DNA of 7,104 bases. It comes from Deltaproteobacteria bacterium. GTDB lineage: Bacteria > Desulfobacterota > Desulfobacteria > Desulfobacterales > SG8-13. Location of the stretch: positions 1 to 7,104 of the forward strand of contig JAHEIV010000151.1 in assembly GCA_024639205.1 (NCBI GenBank). The letters are read 5' to 3'. Both the position numbers and the translations under genes were made by a program. Numbering within the stretch: the stretch's first letter is position 1; the number at the start of each line of letters is the position of its first letter. The notes beneath the pieces are model-generated. The model did not search any database, had not been told where the DNA came from, and worked only from the letters and a program-made list of their open reading frames with translations. Positions 1 to 6,383 of the stretch are shown piece after piece.

Positions 1-1
1 G

Positions 2-490
2 CTGGTTATTCTTGTCGGGTCAGTCCCGCTGGCGATGTTCGGCGCCCTTTTCTTCACGTTTCTGAAAATGCCCGACCCCAACGTCCCCTTCTGGACGGCC
101 GGCTGGACCACCACCTTAAACATTTACACCCAGGTGGGCCTGGTGACCCTGGCGGGGCTGGTGGCCAAAAACGGTATCCTGATTGTCGAATTTGCCAACA
201 AGCTGCAGCTCGAAGGCATAAGCAAGCACGAAGCCGTGCGCAAAGCCGCCGTTACACGCCTGCGGCCCATACTGATGACCACCACATCGACCATCGCCGG
301 CTACATGCCCTTGCTGCTGGTTTCCGGTGCGGGCGCTGCGGCACGCAATTCCATCGGATTGGTGCTGGTGGGGGGCATGACCATCGGCACCCTGTTTACG
401 CTGTTTGTTATCCCTTCGGTGTACATGCTGATCGCCAAAGACCATCAGCAAGCCCCTGTCACCGCATCGGCGGTACCATCGGCAGCCTGA
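2..490 (+). CDS. RND family efflux transporter, C-terminal fragment (5' end outside window)
   Basis: This is the last 162 residues of an inner-membrane resistance-nodulation-division (HAE1/AcrB-like) pump, which uses the proton gradient to export hydrophobic compounds with a periplasmic adaptor and an outer-membrane channel. The reading frame is open from base 2, so the first in-frame ATG at 35 is internal and the true start lies upstream. The visible part matches the AcrB region from about TM9 to TM12. The TM10-type motif LVAKNGILIVEFA holds the Lys that corresponds to the conserved proton-relay Lys of AcrB. The TM11-type motif RLRPILMTT holds the relay Arg, and a glycine-rich GAGAAARNSIG loop follows. 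The connector between the first visible helix and the next is rather long (about 20 residues, with PDPNVPFW). The protein ends soon after the last helix with a short Ala/Pro/Ser-rich tail. The substrate cannot be told, and no adaptor gene is in view. The family call is very secure. Confidence 0.95.
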   Translation: MVILVGSVPLAMFGALFFTFLKMPDPNVPFWTAGWTTTLNIYTQVGLVTLAGLVAKNGILIVEFANKLQLEGISKHEAVRKAAVTRLRPILMTTTSTIAGYMPLLLVSGAGAAARNSIGLVLVGGMTIGTLFTLFVIPSVYMLIAKDHQQAPVTASAVPSAA

Positions 491-503
491 AAACCTTAAA
501 GGG

Positions 504-525
504 GTGTGCTCTGCAACCTGCGCAC
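504..525 (+). terminator. weak stem-loop just after the RND stop codon
   Basis: The arms GTGTGC (504-509) and GCGCAC (520-525) pair over six positions with one G-U wobble around a 10-base loop, 14 bases after the RND stop. The tail is pyrimidine-rich (TCTCGCTTCC) but is not a true U-run, so this is at best a poor intrinsic terminator. The rest of the convergent gap (491-726) holds a six-A run at 664-669, which reads as six U on the reverse strand downstream of the radical SAM gene, but I could not find a convincing stem in front of it. No supportable gene was seen in the gap. Confidence 0.2.
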
Positions 526-726
526 TCTCGCTTCCAGCCGACATCGACGGATACGCTATCCCTTGCCGACAAAGAAAGAAACTGCCGATCGGATATGCGA
601 GCCCGATAACCCCGGAAAACCTCAGAGCCATCGGGATCACCGGTAAGTATCTCTCATATGCAGAAAAAAGGCTCGCCGGTTATCCATTTACAGGTCCGAC
701 GTCAGGCAGGAGATCAAGAGCAGGCT

Positions 727-2217
727 TTAGAATGATTCCAGGTCATCGAACCGGTTCATGCGCTCCATCCGCATCAGTTCGCGCTGGTAGCGTCCTTCCC
801 AGCCCTGCTTGCGAATGGTTCGATCGATCTTGTATTTCAACGCCGGCTGGAGCAAATGCTCCCATATGGCTGCCCAGCCCCGGCCGTCGCGTTTGGCCAG
901 ATCGGTGGGACGCCACCATCCCAGAATCCGTTGCTTGTGGTACCAGAAAAAATACTGGAGCTCTTCGGCCGTGAGGTGCTTGGTCTTCACATTGGCCCAC
1001 AGGCCGTTGTAACGCTTGTAGTCGTCGATATTGCTCAACAGGCCGGCTTCGATCAGGTTGTTTCGCAAACCGGTTTTCGGATAAGGTGTTAGGATCTGGC
1101 AATAGGAGGCATCGACCCTCAGGGAGTTGAAAAATTCGTAATTGCGGATAATCGCACTTTCGTCGTCATCGGGAAAACCGACGATCAGCCCACCGACCAC
1201 CATGATGCCGTGACGGTGACAGTTGGCCACCGCCTGTTTGGTCGCAGTGGTGATGTCTCCTTTGCGCATAGCCACTAGATTGACGGGAAGCGCGTTCTCG
1301 ATGCCCAAAAACACCGATTTGAAGCCGGCCAGGGCCATTTTCCGGACCATCTCCTCGTTGCGTGCCATACTGATGCAGTCAGCCTGGGTGACGAGTTTAA
1401 GATTCGGATACCCCCGCTCGATGATGGCATCACAGAGTTTTATCACGCGCTCGGGATCCAGTACCAGGTTGTCATCGGTAATAAATACCCAGCGCGTCTT
1501 TCGCCGGTAATAAATTTCATCCAGGTCTTCCAGCACCCGGGAGATGGGATAGGTGCGAAAGCTCTTTCCGTACATGTGCCGGATACTGCAGTAGTTGCAC
1601 GAGCGGGTGCACCCTCGCGAGGTCTCGATCACTTCGATCTTGTTGTACATGCTGTGGTAACCGAAGGTGAGCCGTCGCTTGTCTCGCACCGGTCGGCGCA
1701 GACCGGCCAGGTCGAGGGGCTCGGCCCTGGGGGTGTGAACGAATTCTTGGTCGACGCGATAGGACAGGGATTCGATATCCTCTACCCGGTCCCGACCGTC
1801 AAGTGCATTGACCAGCCGGCGAAAGGGCTCTTCGCCCTCGCCCCGGATGATGTAGTCGAACCACTGGGACTCGGGCGAGGCGGCGATTTCCTCGGACATG
1901 AGCGTGGCGTGATAACCGCCAAGGACGATCTTGGCCTCCGGCAGCAGCCGCCGAACCAGGCGGGCGACCTTCACACAGGTATCGAACTGCCAGGTCATCG
2001 CCGACAGGCCTACCACATCCGGTTGTATCTTGGTCAGTTTGCGGGTCAGGTATTTTCGGACCCGGCCCCGTTTGCGGATCAGATCGATGACGTAGACATC
2101 GTGGTCGGGATCGATGTTACCGGCCACGCAGGCAATGCCCATGTTCGGCATGTGAAGGGCCGATTCATGAACGATGATCGGTGCGACATCCGGCATGGAA
2201 ATCAGCACAATCTTCAT
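727..2217 (-). CDS. B12-binding domain-containing radical SAM protein
   Basis: This 496-residue cytoplasmic enzyme is of the class that pairs an N-terminal cobalamin-binding fold with a radical SAM barrel. Such proteins cleave S-adenosylmethionine with a [4Fe-4S] cluster to make a 5'-deoxyadenosyl radical, and many are methylases of unactivated carbon or phosphorus. Residues 1-140 look like the Rossmann-type B12 domain, with the typical VLGGYHAT strand-loop near 98-105 and the RGEGEEPF segment near 125-132. The usual DxHxxG cobalt-ligand motif is absent: DLIRKRG stands near 45-51. The radical SAM core follows. The cluster motif CTRSCNYC supplies Cys203, Cys207 and Cys210 (CX3CX2C). FITDDN is near 245-250, GIEN near 305-308 and GLIVGFPDDD near 343-352. 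The last 80 residues are basic and aromatic-rich and may form a substrate domain. The start is fixed by AAGGAGGA just upstream (2221-2228). The gene stands alone on this strand and its substrate is unknown. Confidence 0.93.
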   Translation of the reverse strand: MKIVLISMPDVAPIIVHESALHMPNMGIACVAGNIDPDHDVYVIDLIRKRGRVRKYLTRKLTKIQPDVVGLSAMTWQFDTCVKVARLVRRLLPEAKIVLGGYHATLMSEEIAASPESQWFDYIIRGEGEEPFRRLVNALDGRDRVEDIESLSYRVDQEFVHTPRAEPLDLAGLRRPVRDKRRLTFGYHSMYNKIEVIETSRGCTRSCNYCSIRHMYGKSFRTYPISRVLEDLDEIYYRRKTRWVFITDDNLVLDPERVIKLCDAIIERGYPNLKLVTQADCISMARNEEMVRKMALAGFKSVFLGIENALPVNLVAMRKGDITTATKQAVANCHRHGIMVVGGLIVGFPDDDESAIIRNYEFFNSLRVDASYCQILTPYPKTGLRNNLIEAGLLSNIDDYKRYNGLWANVKTKHLTAEELQYFFWYHKQRILGWWRPTDLAKRDGRGWAAIWEHLLQPALKYKIDRTIRKQGWEGRYQRELMRMERMNRFDDLESF

Positions 2218-2299
2218 TTATCCTCCTTGGTCGCGGCAAGAAACATCGTCTGATATTGCCGGAGTTGCAGGGGACTTTTACAGTCTACCTGTCTGATAA

Positions 2300-2327
2300 A
2301 GTTTATGCTGCCGTCCGGCCCTGTCAA
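2300..2327 (-). promoter_or_regulatory. candidate sigma-70 promoter of the radical SAM gene
   Basis: Read on the reverse strand, a perfect -35 hexamer TTGACA (2322-2327) is followed after 16 bases by TAAACT (2300-2305), which matches four of six bases of the -10 consensus. Transcription would begin near 2293 and give a leader of about 75 bases before the ATG at 2217. The location and orientation suit the gene. The -10 match is only moderate. Confidence 0.45.
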
Positions 2328-2537
2328 GAACGCCGGAAGCAACCGGTGCCGCTATAAAGATAAGCGTTGGACGTAGTAGGCGAATAGCATATTGTCGGCA
2401 ACTATCGAATAAAAAAATGTCATTCCGAACGGATACGAGACCCAGGGTCAACGCCGATCTTACGGTTGTTTTGGTTCAACGACCTGGAAACGTTTCGAAT
2501 GAGGCAGCGACCTGAACCGGCAAAGCTGGAAAGCTAT

Positions 2538-2565
2538 TTGATAAACGGCAAATTATCCTTATATC
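2538..2565 (+). promoter_or_regulatory. candidate sigma-70 promoter of the HdeD-like gene
   Basis: TTGATA (2538-2543, five of six matches to the -35 consensus) is followed after 16 bases by TATATC (2560-2565, four of six matches to the -10 consensus) within an AT-rich stretch. It would give a leader of about 80 bases before the ATG at 2655. It competes with the sigma-54-like element at 2597-2612, and only one of them may be real. Confidence 0.35.
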
Positions 2566-2596
2566 CACTTTACGAATCGCCGATCCGGCATTAGAT

Positions 2597-2612
2597 TGGC
2601 ATCCATACAGCT
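2597..2612 (+). promoter_or_regulatory. possible sigma-54 (-24/-12) promoter element
   Basis: TGGCAT at 2597-2602 fits the -24 box TGGCAY. The essential GC dinucleotide of the -12 box sits at 2610-2611, exactly ten bases after the GG at 2598-2599. The two bases before that GC are CA, not the preferred TT, so the -12 half is degenerate. If real, transcription would start near 2623, about 30 bases before the HdeD-like start codon. No enhancer-binding protein gene is in view. Confidence 0.22.
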
Positions 2613-2654
2613 CCTATCGATTCTGCAACCGCGAACGAAGAAAAAGGAGGTCAC

Positions 2655-3257
2655 ATGACGGAACAGATATCGTTGGAATCCGCTGCGCAGGTGATGCGCG
2701 AAGCTATGCGTCAGACGGTCAAGCGTCACTCACTCTGGTATCTCATCCAGGGTGGTTTGATGGTGCTGGCCGGCATGGTGGCTCTCGTTTACCCGGTGTT
2801 CTCTTCTCTGGCGGTCGTCGGCCTATTAGGGTGGCTGCTGATTATCAGCGGCCTTGTCCAGGGCATCAGTTTGATCGGGGCCCGGAATGTGCCGCATTTC
2901 TGGTTGCAGCTTTTGTCGGTCGTACTTTCCGTTATCATCGGACTGATGTTTTTGCGCAACCCCGGAGAAGGGCTTTTTACCCTGACAATGCTGCTTATTG
3001 TCTTCTTTATGGTGGAAGGCATCTCCAAAGTGATTTTCTCGCTGACCATTCGGCCCTTCCAGAACTGGGCATGGGTGCTGGCAAGCGGTTTGATCGGAAT
3101 CGTGGTGGCGCTTTTCCTTTGGAGCCGTCTGCCGGTTACGGCGGTCTGGCTCCTGGGATTTCTTCTGGGTCTTTTGCTGATCAGTGAAGGTGCTGCCCTC
3201 GGCTATCTTGCCTGGCAGGTTCGTAAGACTGCGGCTTCGGTAGCGCCTGAAGCCTGA
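2655..3257 (+). CDS. HdeD/DUF308 family integral membrane protein
   Basis: This 200-residue protein has a charged N-terminus of about 27 residues followed by six predicted membrane helices near 28-47, 51-74, 82-100, 106-130, 137-156 and 160-186. The helices come in three pairs, each with the G-rich pattern and short loops typical of HdeD (for example the VALVYPVFS turn near 42-50 and FLRNPGEGLF near 99-108). Length and topology match HdeD-type proteins, which in enteric bacteria are linked to acid resistance at high cell density; their molecular role is not settled. A strong AAAAAGGAGG ends four bases before the ATG and fixes the start. The gene is divergent from the radical SAM gene and separated by 349 bases from the next + strand gene, so it is probably monocistronic. 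The family is clear. Whether this copy acts in acid stress is inference, so no gene symbol is given. Confidence 0.88.
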   Translation: MTEQISLESAAQVMREAMRQTVKRHSLWYLIQGGLMVLAGMVALVYPVFSSLAVVGLLGWLLIISGLVQGISLIGARNVPHFWLQLLSVVLSVIIGLMFLRNPGEGLFTLTMLLIVFFMVEGISKVIFSLTIRPFQNWAWVLASGLIGIVVALFLWSRLPVTAVWLLGFLLGLLLISEGAALGYLAWQVRKTAASVAPEA

Positions 3258-3286
3258 TCCCGGGTACCGCGACCCTTTTGGTTCCG

Positions 3287-3307
3287 GTCCGCCGCGTCAC
3301 AGCGGAC
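3287..3307 (+). terminator. stem-loop after the HdeD-like gene
   Basis: GTCCGC (3287-3292) and GCGGAC (3302-3307) are perfect inverted arms around a nine-base loop, 29 bases after the stop codon. No U-run follows (AAGGCGGAGG), so it would not work as a classical intrinsic terminator. It may instead protect the 3' end of the transcript or be chance. Confidence 0.25.
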
Positions 3308-3473
3308 AAGGCGGAGGGTCAGCAGGGGGGCAAGAGAATAACCATGCAGGCCTCGCTTACCAGGGGCAAGGACGAAGAGCTGCGAAGCGTACCGGGGAAC
3401 AAGCTCGCTGAGTTTAGGATTATCCGCTCGTTTTCAACGTTATTTTCGGGCGATATTCATCCCGCTTGATAAA

Positions 3474-3486
3474 CCGGTGTCACCGG
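3474..3486. promoter_or_regulatory. 13-base palindrome, possible operator
   Basis: CCGGTG-T-CACCGG is a perfect inverted repeat with a one-base centre, the shape of a site for a dimeric regulator. It lies about 65-70 bases upstream of the transcription start expected from the promoter-like sequence at 3513-3542, a position that would suit an activator. No second copy was noticed elsewhere in the window. Confidence 0.3.
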
Positions 3487-3512
3487 GGAGAGCTTTCTGT
3501 CAAAATCGGCGC

Positions 3513-3542
3513 TGGAAACCCGAAGGGTATGACAGGTAGAAT
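3513..3542 (+). promoter_or_regulatory. candidate sigma-70 promoter of the hydrolase/regulator genes
   Basis: TAGAAT (3537-3542) matches the -10 consensus at five of six positions. TGGAAA (3513-3518), 18 bases upstream, matches the -35 consensus at four of six. Transcription would begin around 3549 and give a leader of nearly 60 bases ending at the ATG at 3607. The weak -35 box suggests a need for an activator. Confidence 0.35.
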
Positions 3543-3569
3543 TTCTCCGGACCAAAACCACTTTTGCAC

Positions 3570-3583
3570 CCCACTGTAGTGGG
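3570..3583 (+). other. short hairpin in the leader of the first hydrolase gene
   Basis: CCCACT (3570-3575) and AGTGGG (3578-3583) are perfect arms. With a realistic four-base loop (TGTA) the stem is five base pairs. It lies 12 bases upstream of the CGGAG ribosome binding site (3596-3600), so it does not cover that site, and no U-run follows. It could influence transcript stability; there is no evidence of a ligand-binding structure. Confidence 0.3.
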
Positions 3584-3606
3584 AAACCCCGCAAACGGAG
3601 AATGCT

Positions 3607-4800
3607 ATGACCCGCCTCAAACGACGGTTATTAATCGGCACGGTGCTGATCGTGCTAATTGTGAGTGTACTGGTGCTGTTTTTCTACCGGCCCACCCGCC
3701 TGGCCCTGGAACGCGCCGAGGCTTTGCAATTCCGGCGCATGCTGGTGACGAAGCTGGGCGATCAGGGTGCTTACCGGTTCTTCTACGTCACCAATCGCCA
3801 ATTGGAAAGCACAGATGGACCGGTAGAGGAACGCTTCGGGAACCAACGGCAAGATCGTCTGAATTTCGGGCTGTTTGACACCGGGATCGAGCCCACGCTG
3901 GGTATCGGAATGATCATCAACCCGACCGATTGGTTCCAAAATGAAGAAATCCGGCTCAGGCAGGTGCAGCCGCTGGACCAAAGTGCATTTATTGCGGAGA
4001 TACGACGACAGGTGCAAGCAACCCCGCACCGATCGCTTCTGATTAATGTGAACGGATTCAGAGAGCGTTTTCCCTCGGCCCTGCGAAAGACCGCATTTCT
4101 GGGTCACGTTCTGGACATCGACTCGCCGTTTCTGGTTTTCGACTGGCCGGGCAACCAGGGATCGACTCCGCGTGGGTACCTGCGCGCACAACGGATTGCC
4201 GGAGAGTCCGGAGCCGAACTTGCCCGGACCATGGAACTGATCATCCGGCAGGTTCAACCGGACCGATTGTGGCTGGTTGCAAACAGCATGGGCGCTCAGG
4301 TGGTCGTGCATGCCTTCAGCAATCTTTACCGGGAGGCGGATCTGGCCGATGTGCAGACCGAAATCGAAAACGTGGTGCTGACGGCACCCGATGTCGACAC
4401 GCAGGAGTTTAACGACCAGTTCAAACGGGAGATCACGGCTCTGGCCGGAAATCTGACGGTATATGTTTCTTCCAACGATCGTGCACTGCTGATGAGCCGG
4501 ATTATCAACCGGGGAAGGCGTCTGGGAGAAAGCACGCTGAACCCGCGGAATCCGGACCAATTCATGGAAGCCGCCGCAATTTTTGAGCTGGTCGAACCCG
4601 AAGACGACCTGATTTCTATGGTAGATGTCACACCGGTGAATCGAACCCGCAATTTCCACACTTTCAGCCTGGAAACGCCGGAGTTTTTCGACGACTTGTT
4701 TTTGCGGCTCGTCAATGATGTGATGCCGCGGAGCCGACCGGAATATCGAATAGAGACATCTGCCGGCAAAGTATACTGGGTGTTGACCCGCGGACGGTAG
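3607..4800 (+). CDS. membrane-anchored DUF900-like alpha/beta hydrolase
   Basis: This 397-residue protein has a basic start (MTRLKRR) and one strong hydrophobic helix near 8-27. It is probably held in the inner membrane with its catalytic part in the periplasm. Residues about 141-370 resemble the DUF900 (COG4782-type) alpha/beta hydrolases. A LLINVNGF strand-loop stands where the family has a VHGYN-type oxyanion motif, LVFDWPGNQG (176-185) matches the FSWPS-type segment, and the nucleophile elbow ANSMG gives Ser227. APDVD is at 260-264, SSNDRAL near 288-294 supplies a likely acid Asp291, and NFHTF near 349-353 supplies a likely His351. The triad is thus apparently complete, but His is replaced by Asn in the oxyanion loop (Asn149) and before the nucleophile (Asn226). 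The start follows CGGAG at 3596-3600. The natural substrate is unknown. The next gene, 100 bases on, encodes another anchored hydrolase. The fold call is firm and the periplasmic location is inferred. Confidence 0.85.
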   Translation: MTRLKRRLLIGTVLIVLIVSVLVLFFYRPTRLALERAEALQFRRMLVTKLGDQGAYRFFYVTNRQLESTDGPVEERFGNQRQDRLNFGLFDTGIEPTLGIGMIINPTDWFQNEEIRLRQVQPLDQSAFIAEIRRQVQATPHRSLLINVNGFRERFPSALRKTAFLGHVLDIDSPFLVFDWPGNQGSTPRGYLRAQRIAGESGAELARTMELIIRQVQPDRLWLVANSMGAQVVVHAFSNLYREADLADVQTEIENVVLTAPDVDTQEFNDQFKREITALAGNLTVYVSSNDRALLMSRIINRGRRLGESTLNPRNPDQFMEAAAIFELVEPEDDLISMVDVTPVNRTRNFHTFSLETPEFFDDLFLRLVNDVMPRSRPEYRIETSAGKVYWVLTRGR

Positions 4801-4803
4801 GCT
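4792..4803 (+). repeat. 12-base repeat at the hydrolase stop codon, copy 1
   Basis: GGACGGTAGGCT spans the stop codon of the first hydrolase gene and occurs again in the same position at the end of the second (6368-6379). Both proteins therefore end in Gly-Arg. A repeat of this length is expected about once by chance in 7 kb; the shared placement is what makes it worth noting. Confidence 0.4.
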
Positions 4804-4900
4804 GTTGGCCGGTAGTTGGATTCTGAACCTGTCAGAGAAGCCGGTTTGTCAGCATCGAGCCGATCCCGGTCTTGATCGAACGAGTAAGGAGAATGCTTGC

Positions 4901-6376
4901 ATGGAATCTGTCACGATTATCACTGGACGAAACAGAGGGTCTATCATCCGGAGATGGTTCGGCTGCATCGTGCTCGCCACAGCCACAGCCTTGCTCGTCC
5001 CGGGATGCAGCGGACCGCCGCTGAAGCCCTGGCACACCGAGAGGCTGACGGCAGAATATACAGCTAGAAAGACCGATAAGATCCGCACCTTCGAAGACTA
5101 CCGGCAACTGGAAGACAGGCTGTTTGCCCAGCTGGAGGACAAAGTCTACGCTGAGACGGAAACCGGGCCGGAATATGAACTCGTCCGTTACAGCAGCGGC
5201 AGTGCGGCGGACCCCGAGCAACGCCGACCCAACTGGAACCGCAGCTTCGAACTTTCCAGCGCCTCTCCTGCCGGCGGGGTCCTGCTGCTGCACGGCATGT
5301 CGGATTCACCTTACAGCCTTCGGGCCCTGGGCGAAGAGCTCAACCGGCGCAACTACTGGGTTATCGGTCCGCGACTGCCCGGCCACGGTACGGCACCATC
5401 AGGACTTCGGAGAATTAAATGGGAGGACATGGCAGCCGTGGTGCAGCTGTGCATCGAGCACCTCGCATCCAAGGTGGGAGAAAAACCGATTCATATCGTG
5501 GGCTATTCCACCGGTGCCCCGCTGGCCCTGAACTTCACCCTCGACGCTCTGGAAGGCAGCATCTCGCCACTGCCGGCCAGCCTTGTGCTGGTATCCCCGG
5601 CCATCGGCATCCATCCGGCGGCCGGACTGGCCGGAATGAAGAACGGTTTGTCCGCTGTGCCAGGTTTTGGCGGTCTCGCCTGGTTGTCGGTCGAGCCTGA
5701 ATTCGACCCTTACAAGTACAACTCTTTCGCCACCAATGCCGGCAACCAGGTTCACCGTGTGACCCGCTCCGTGGCCAGACGTATTTCCTCCTGGGCACGG
5801 TCCGGGGATTTAGCATCGTTTCCGCCAACCCTGGTTTTCAAGTCGACCGTCGATGCAACGGTTTCGACCACGGCCGCGGTCGACCGGTTACTCACACCCC
5901 TGGGGCCGCATGGACATGAACTGGTGCTGTTTGACATCAATCGCCTGGCTGCCGGGACCACGATGCTGATCTCCGATCCGGGCCCGCTGACCAATCGGCT
6001 GATGGCCGACGAGAAATTGCCGTTTACCGTAACACTGGTCACCAATGAAAACGCGGAAAGCAGGCGGGTGGTCACTCGCCGCAAGGACCCGTTTTCCATA
6101 GAAAGCGCAAAAACTGAGGCTTTGAATGTTACATGGCCGACCGGGGTTATTTCCCTATCGCATGTGGCGCTGACGTTTCCGCCGGATGACCCCCTCTACG
6201 GACAGCGGCCTCCTGACAACGCGGACGTTCTTTTTCTTGGGCAGATGGCGATTCAGGGCGAGCGTGGCTTGCTGAAAATTTCCACCGACTGGCTGCTACG
6301 GTTGCGGCACAACCCGTTTTACGATTACCTCGAAAGCCGATCGCTGGTGTGGATGGAAAACGCGGGTGGACGGTAG
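4901..6376 (+). CDS. lipoprotein alpha/beta hydrolase (S33/lysophospholipase-like)
   Basis: This 491-residue protein starts at the ATG at 4901, preceded by TAAGGAG (4885-4891). The same frame is open further upstream to a TTG at 4805, but that would put an unrelated 32 residues in front of the signal peptide. The N-terminus has Arg17-Arg18, a hydrophobic core at 19-33 and a lipobox LVPGC with Cys36, so a lipid-anchored envelope protein is predicted. Residues about 120-470 form an alpha/beta hydrolase. LLLHGMSDSP (128-137) carries the oxyanion HG, GPRLPGHG (156-163) is typical of the monoglyceride lipase/lysophospholipase (Hydrolase_4, S33-like) group, and GYSTG (201-205) gives nucleophile Ser203. 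Asp318 in STVDATV is the likely acid and His421 in LSHVAL the likely base. About 100 residues separate the acid from the His, far more than the usual 25-30, so an inserted segment is likely. A carboxylester, lipid or peptide substrate is possible; none can be chosen. It lies 53 bases before the regulator gene. Confidence 0.88.
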   Translation: MESVTIITGRNRGSIIRRWFGCIVLATATALLVPGCSGPPLKPWHTERLTAEYTARKTDKIRTFEDYRQLEDRLFAQLEDKVYAETETGPEYELVRYSSGSAADPEQRRPNWNRSFELSSASPAGGVLLLHGMSDSPYSLRALGEELNRRNYWVIGPRLPGHGTAPSGLRRIKWEDMAAVVQLCIEHLASKVGEKPIHIVGYSTGAPLALNFTLDALEGSISPLPASLVLVSPAIGIHPAAGLAGMKNGLSAVPGFGGLAWLSVEPEFDPYKYNSFATNAGNQVHRVTRSVARRISSWARSGDLASFPPTLVFKSTVDATVSTTAAVDRLLTPLGPHGHELVLFDINRLAAGTTMLISDPGPLTNRLMADEKLPFTVTLVTNENAESRRVVTRRKDPFSIESAKTEALNVTWPTGVISLSHVALTFPPDDPLYGQRPPDNADVLFLGQMAIQGERGLLKISTDWLLRLRHNPFYDYLESRSLVWMENAGGR

Positions 6377-6379
6377 GCT
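6368..6379 (+). repeat. 12-base repeat at the hydrolase stop codon, copy 2
   Basis: This is the second copy of GGACGGTAGGCT (first at 4792-4803), again spanning a stop codon after a Gly-Arg end. One more base matches two positions upstream, and similarity then stops on both sides. Confidence 0.4.
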
Positions 6380-6383
6380 TTGC

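Larger units (their letters stand above)
2218..2654. other. 437-base divergent intergenic region
   Basis: This gap separates the reverse radical SAM gene from the forward HdeD-like gene, so it should carry the start signals of both. It holds promoter-like elements listed separately (2300-2327 reverse, 2538-2565 and 2597-2612 forward) and an 11-base perfect palindrome GACCC-A-GGGTC at 2439-2449 that could be a small operator. The only forward reading frame with an ATG that I examined is a 32-codon one at 2417-2515; it lacks a Shine-Dalgarno sequence and resembles nothing I know. No RNA gene or riboswitch fold was recognised, though the region is long enough for a small RNA. Confidence 0.5.
3258..3606. 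other. 349-base intergenic region with regulatory-looking elements
   Basis: No convincing gene lies here. A 63-codon frame at 3278-3469 has no good ribosome binding site and a composition unlike its neighbours. The region holds a stem-loop near the end of the HdeD-like gene (3287-3307), a 13-base palindrome (3474-3486), a promoter-like pair of hexamers (3513-3542) and a short hairpin in the presumed leader of the next gene (3570-3583). Together these suggest that transcription stops and restarts between the HdeD-like gene and the hydrolase genes. Confidence 0.5.

Noticed and set aside
602..635. Inverted repeat CCCGAT/ATCGGG in the convergent gap
   Set aside because: Only six base pairs around a 22-base loop and no U-run after it, so it is not a credible terminator.
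504..974. 156-codon forward open frame covering the convergent gap and the end of the radical SAM gene
   Set aside because: It begins at a GTG without a ribosome binding site, overlaps a real gene antisense, and its composition looks non-coding.
1576..2253. 225-codon forward open frame opposite the radical SAM gene
   Set aside because: It mirrors a gene with intact catalytic motifs, and its Gly/His/Asp-rich translation looks like an antisense shadow.
2417..2515. 32-codon forward open frame in the divergent gap
   Set aside because: No ribosome binding site (only a run of A before the ATG) and no recognisable protein; an open frame this short is expected by chance.
3278..3469. 63-codon forward open frame between the HdeD-like and hydrolase genes
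   Set aside because: No Shine-Dalgarno sequence, no hydrophobic or domain pattern, and it overlaps the stem-loop after the previous gene.
3655..4659. 334-codon open frame on the reverse strand inside the DUF900-like hydrolase gene
   Set aside because: It is fully antisense to a gene with clear family motifs, its translation is rich in Gln, His and Arg with no recognisable domain, and it has no start signals of its own.
4805..4900. Upstream extension of the lipoprotein hydrolase to a TTG at 4805
   Set aside because: The ATG at 4901 has a good TAAGGAG and places the signal peptide and lipobox at the N-terminus; the extension would bury them.
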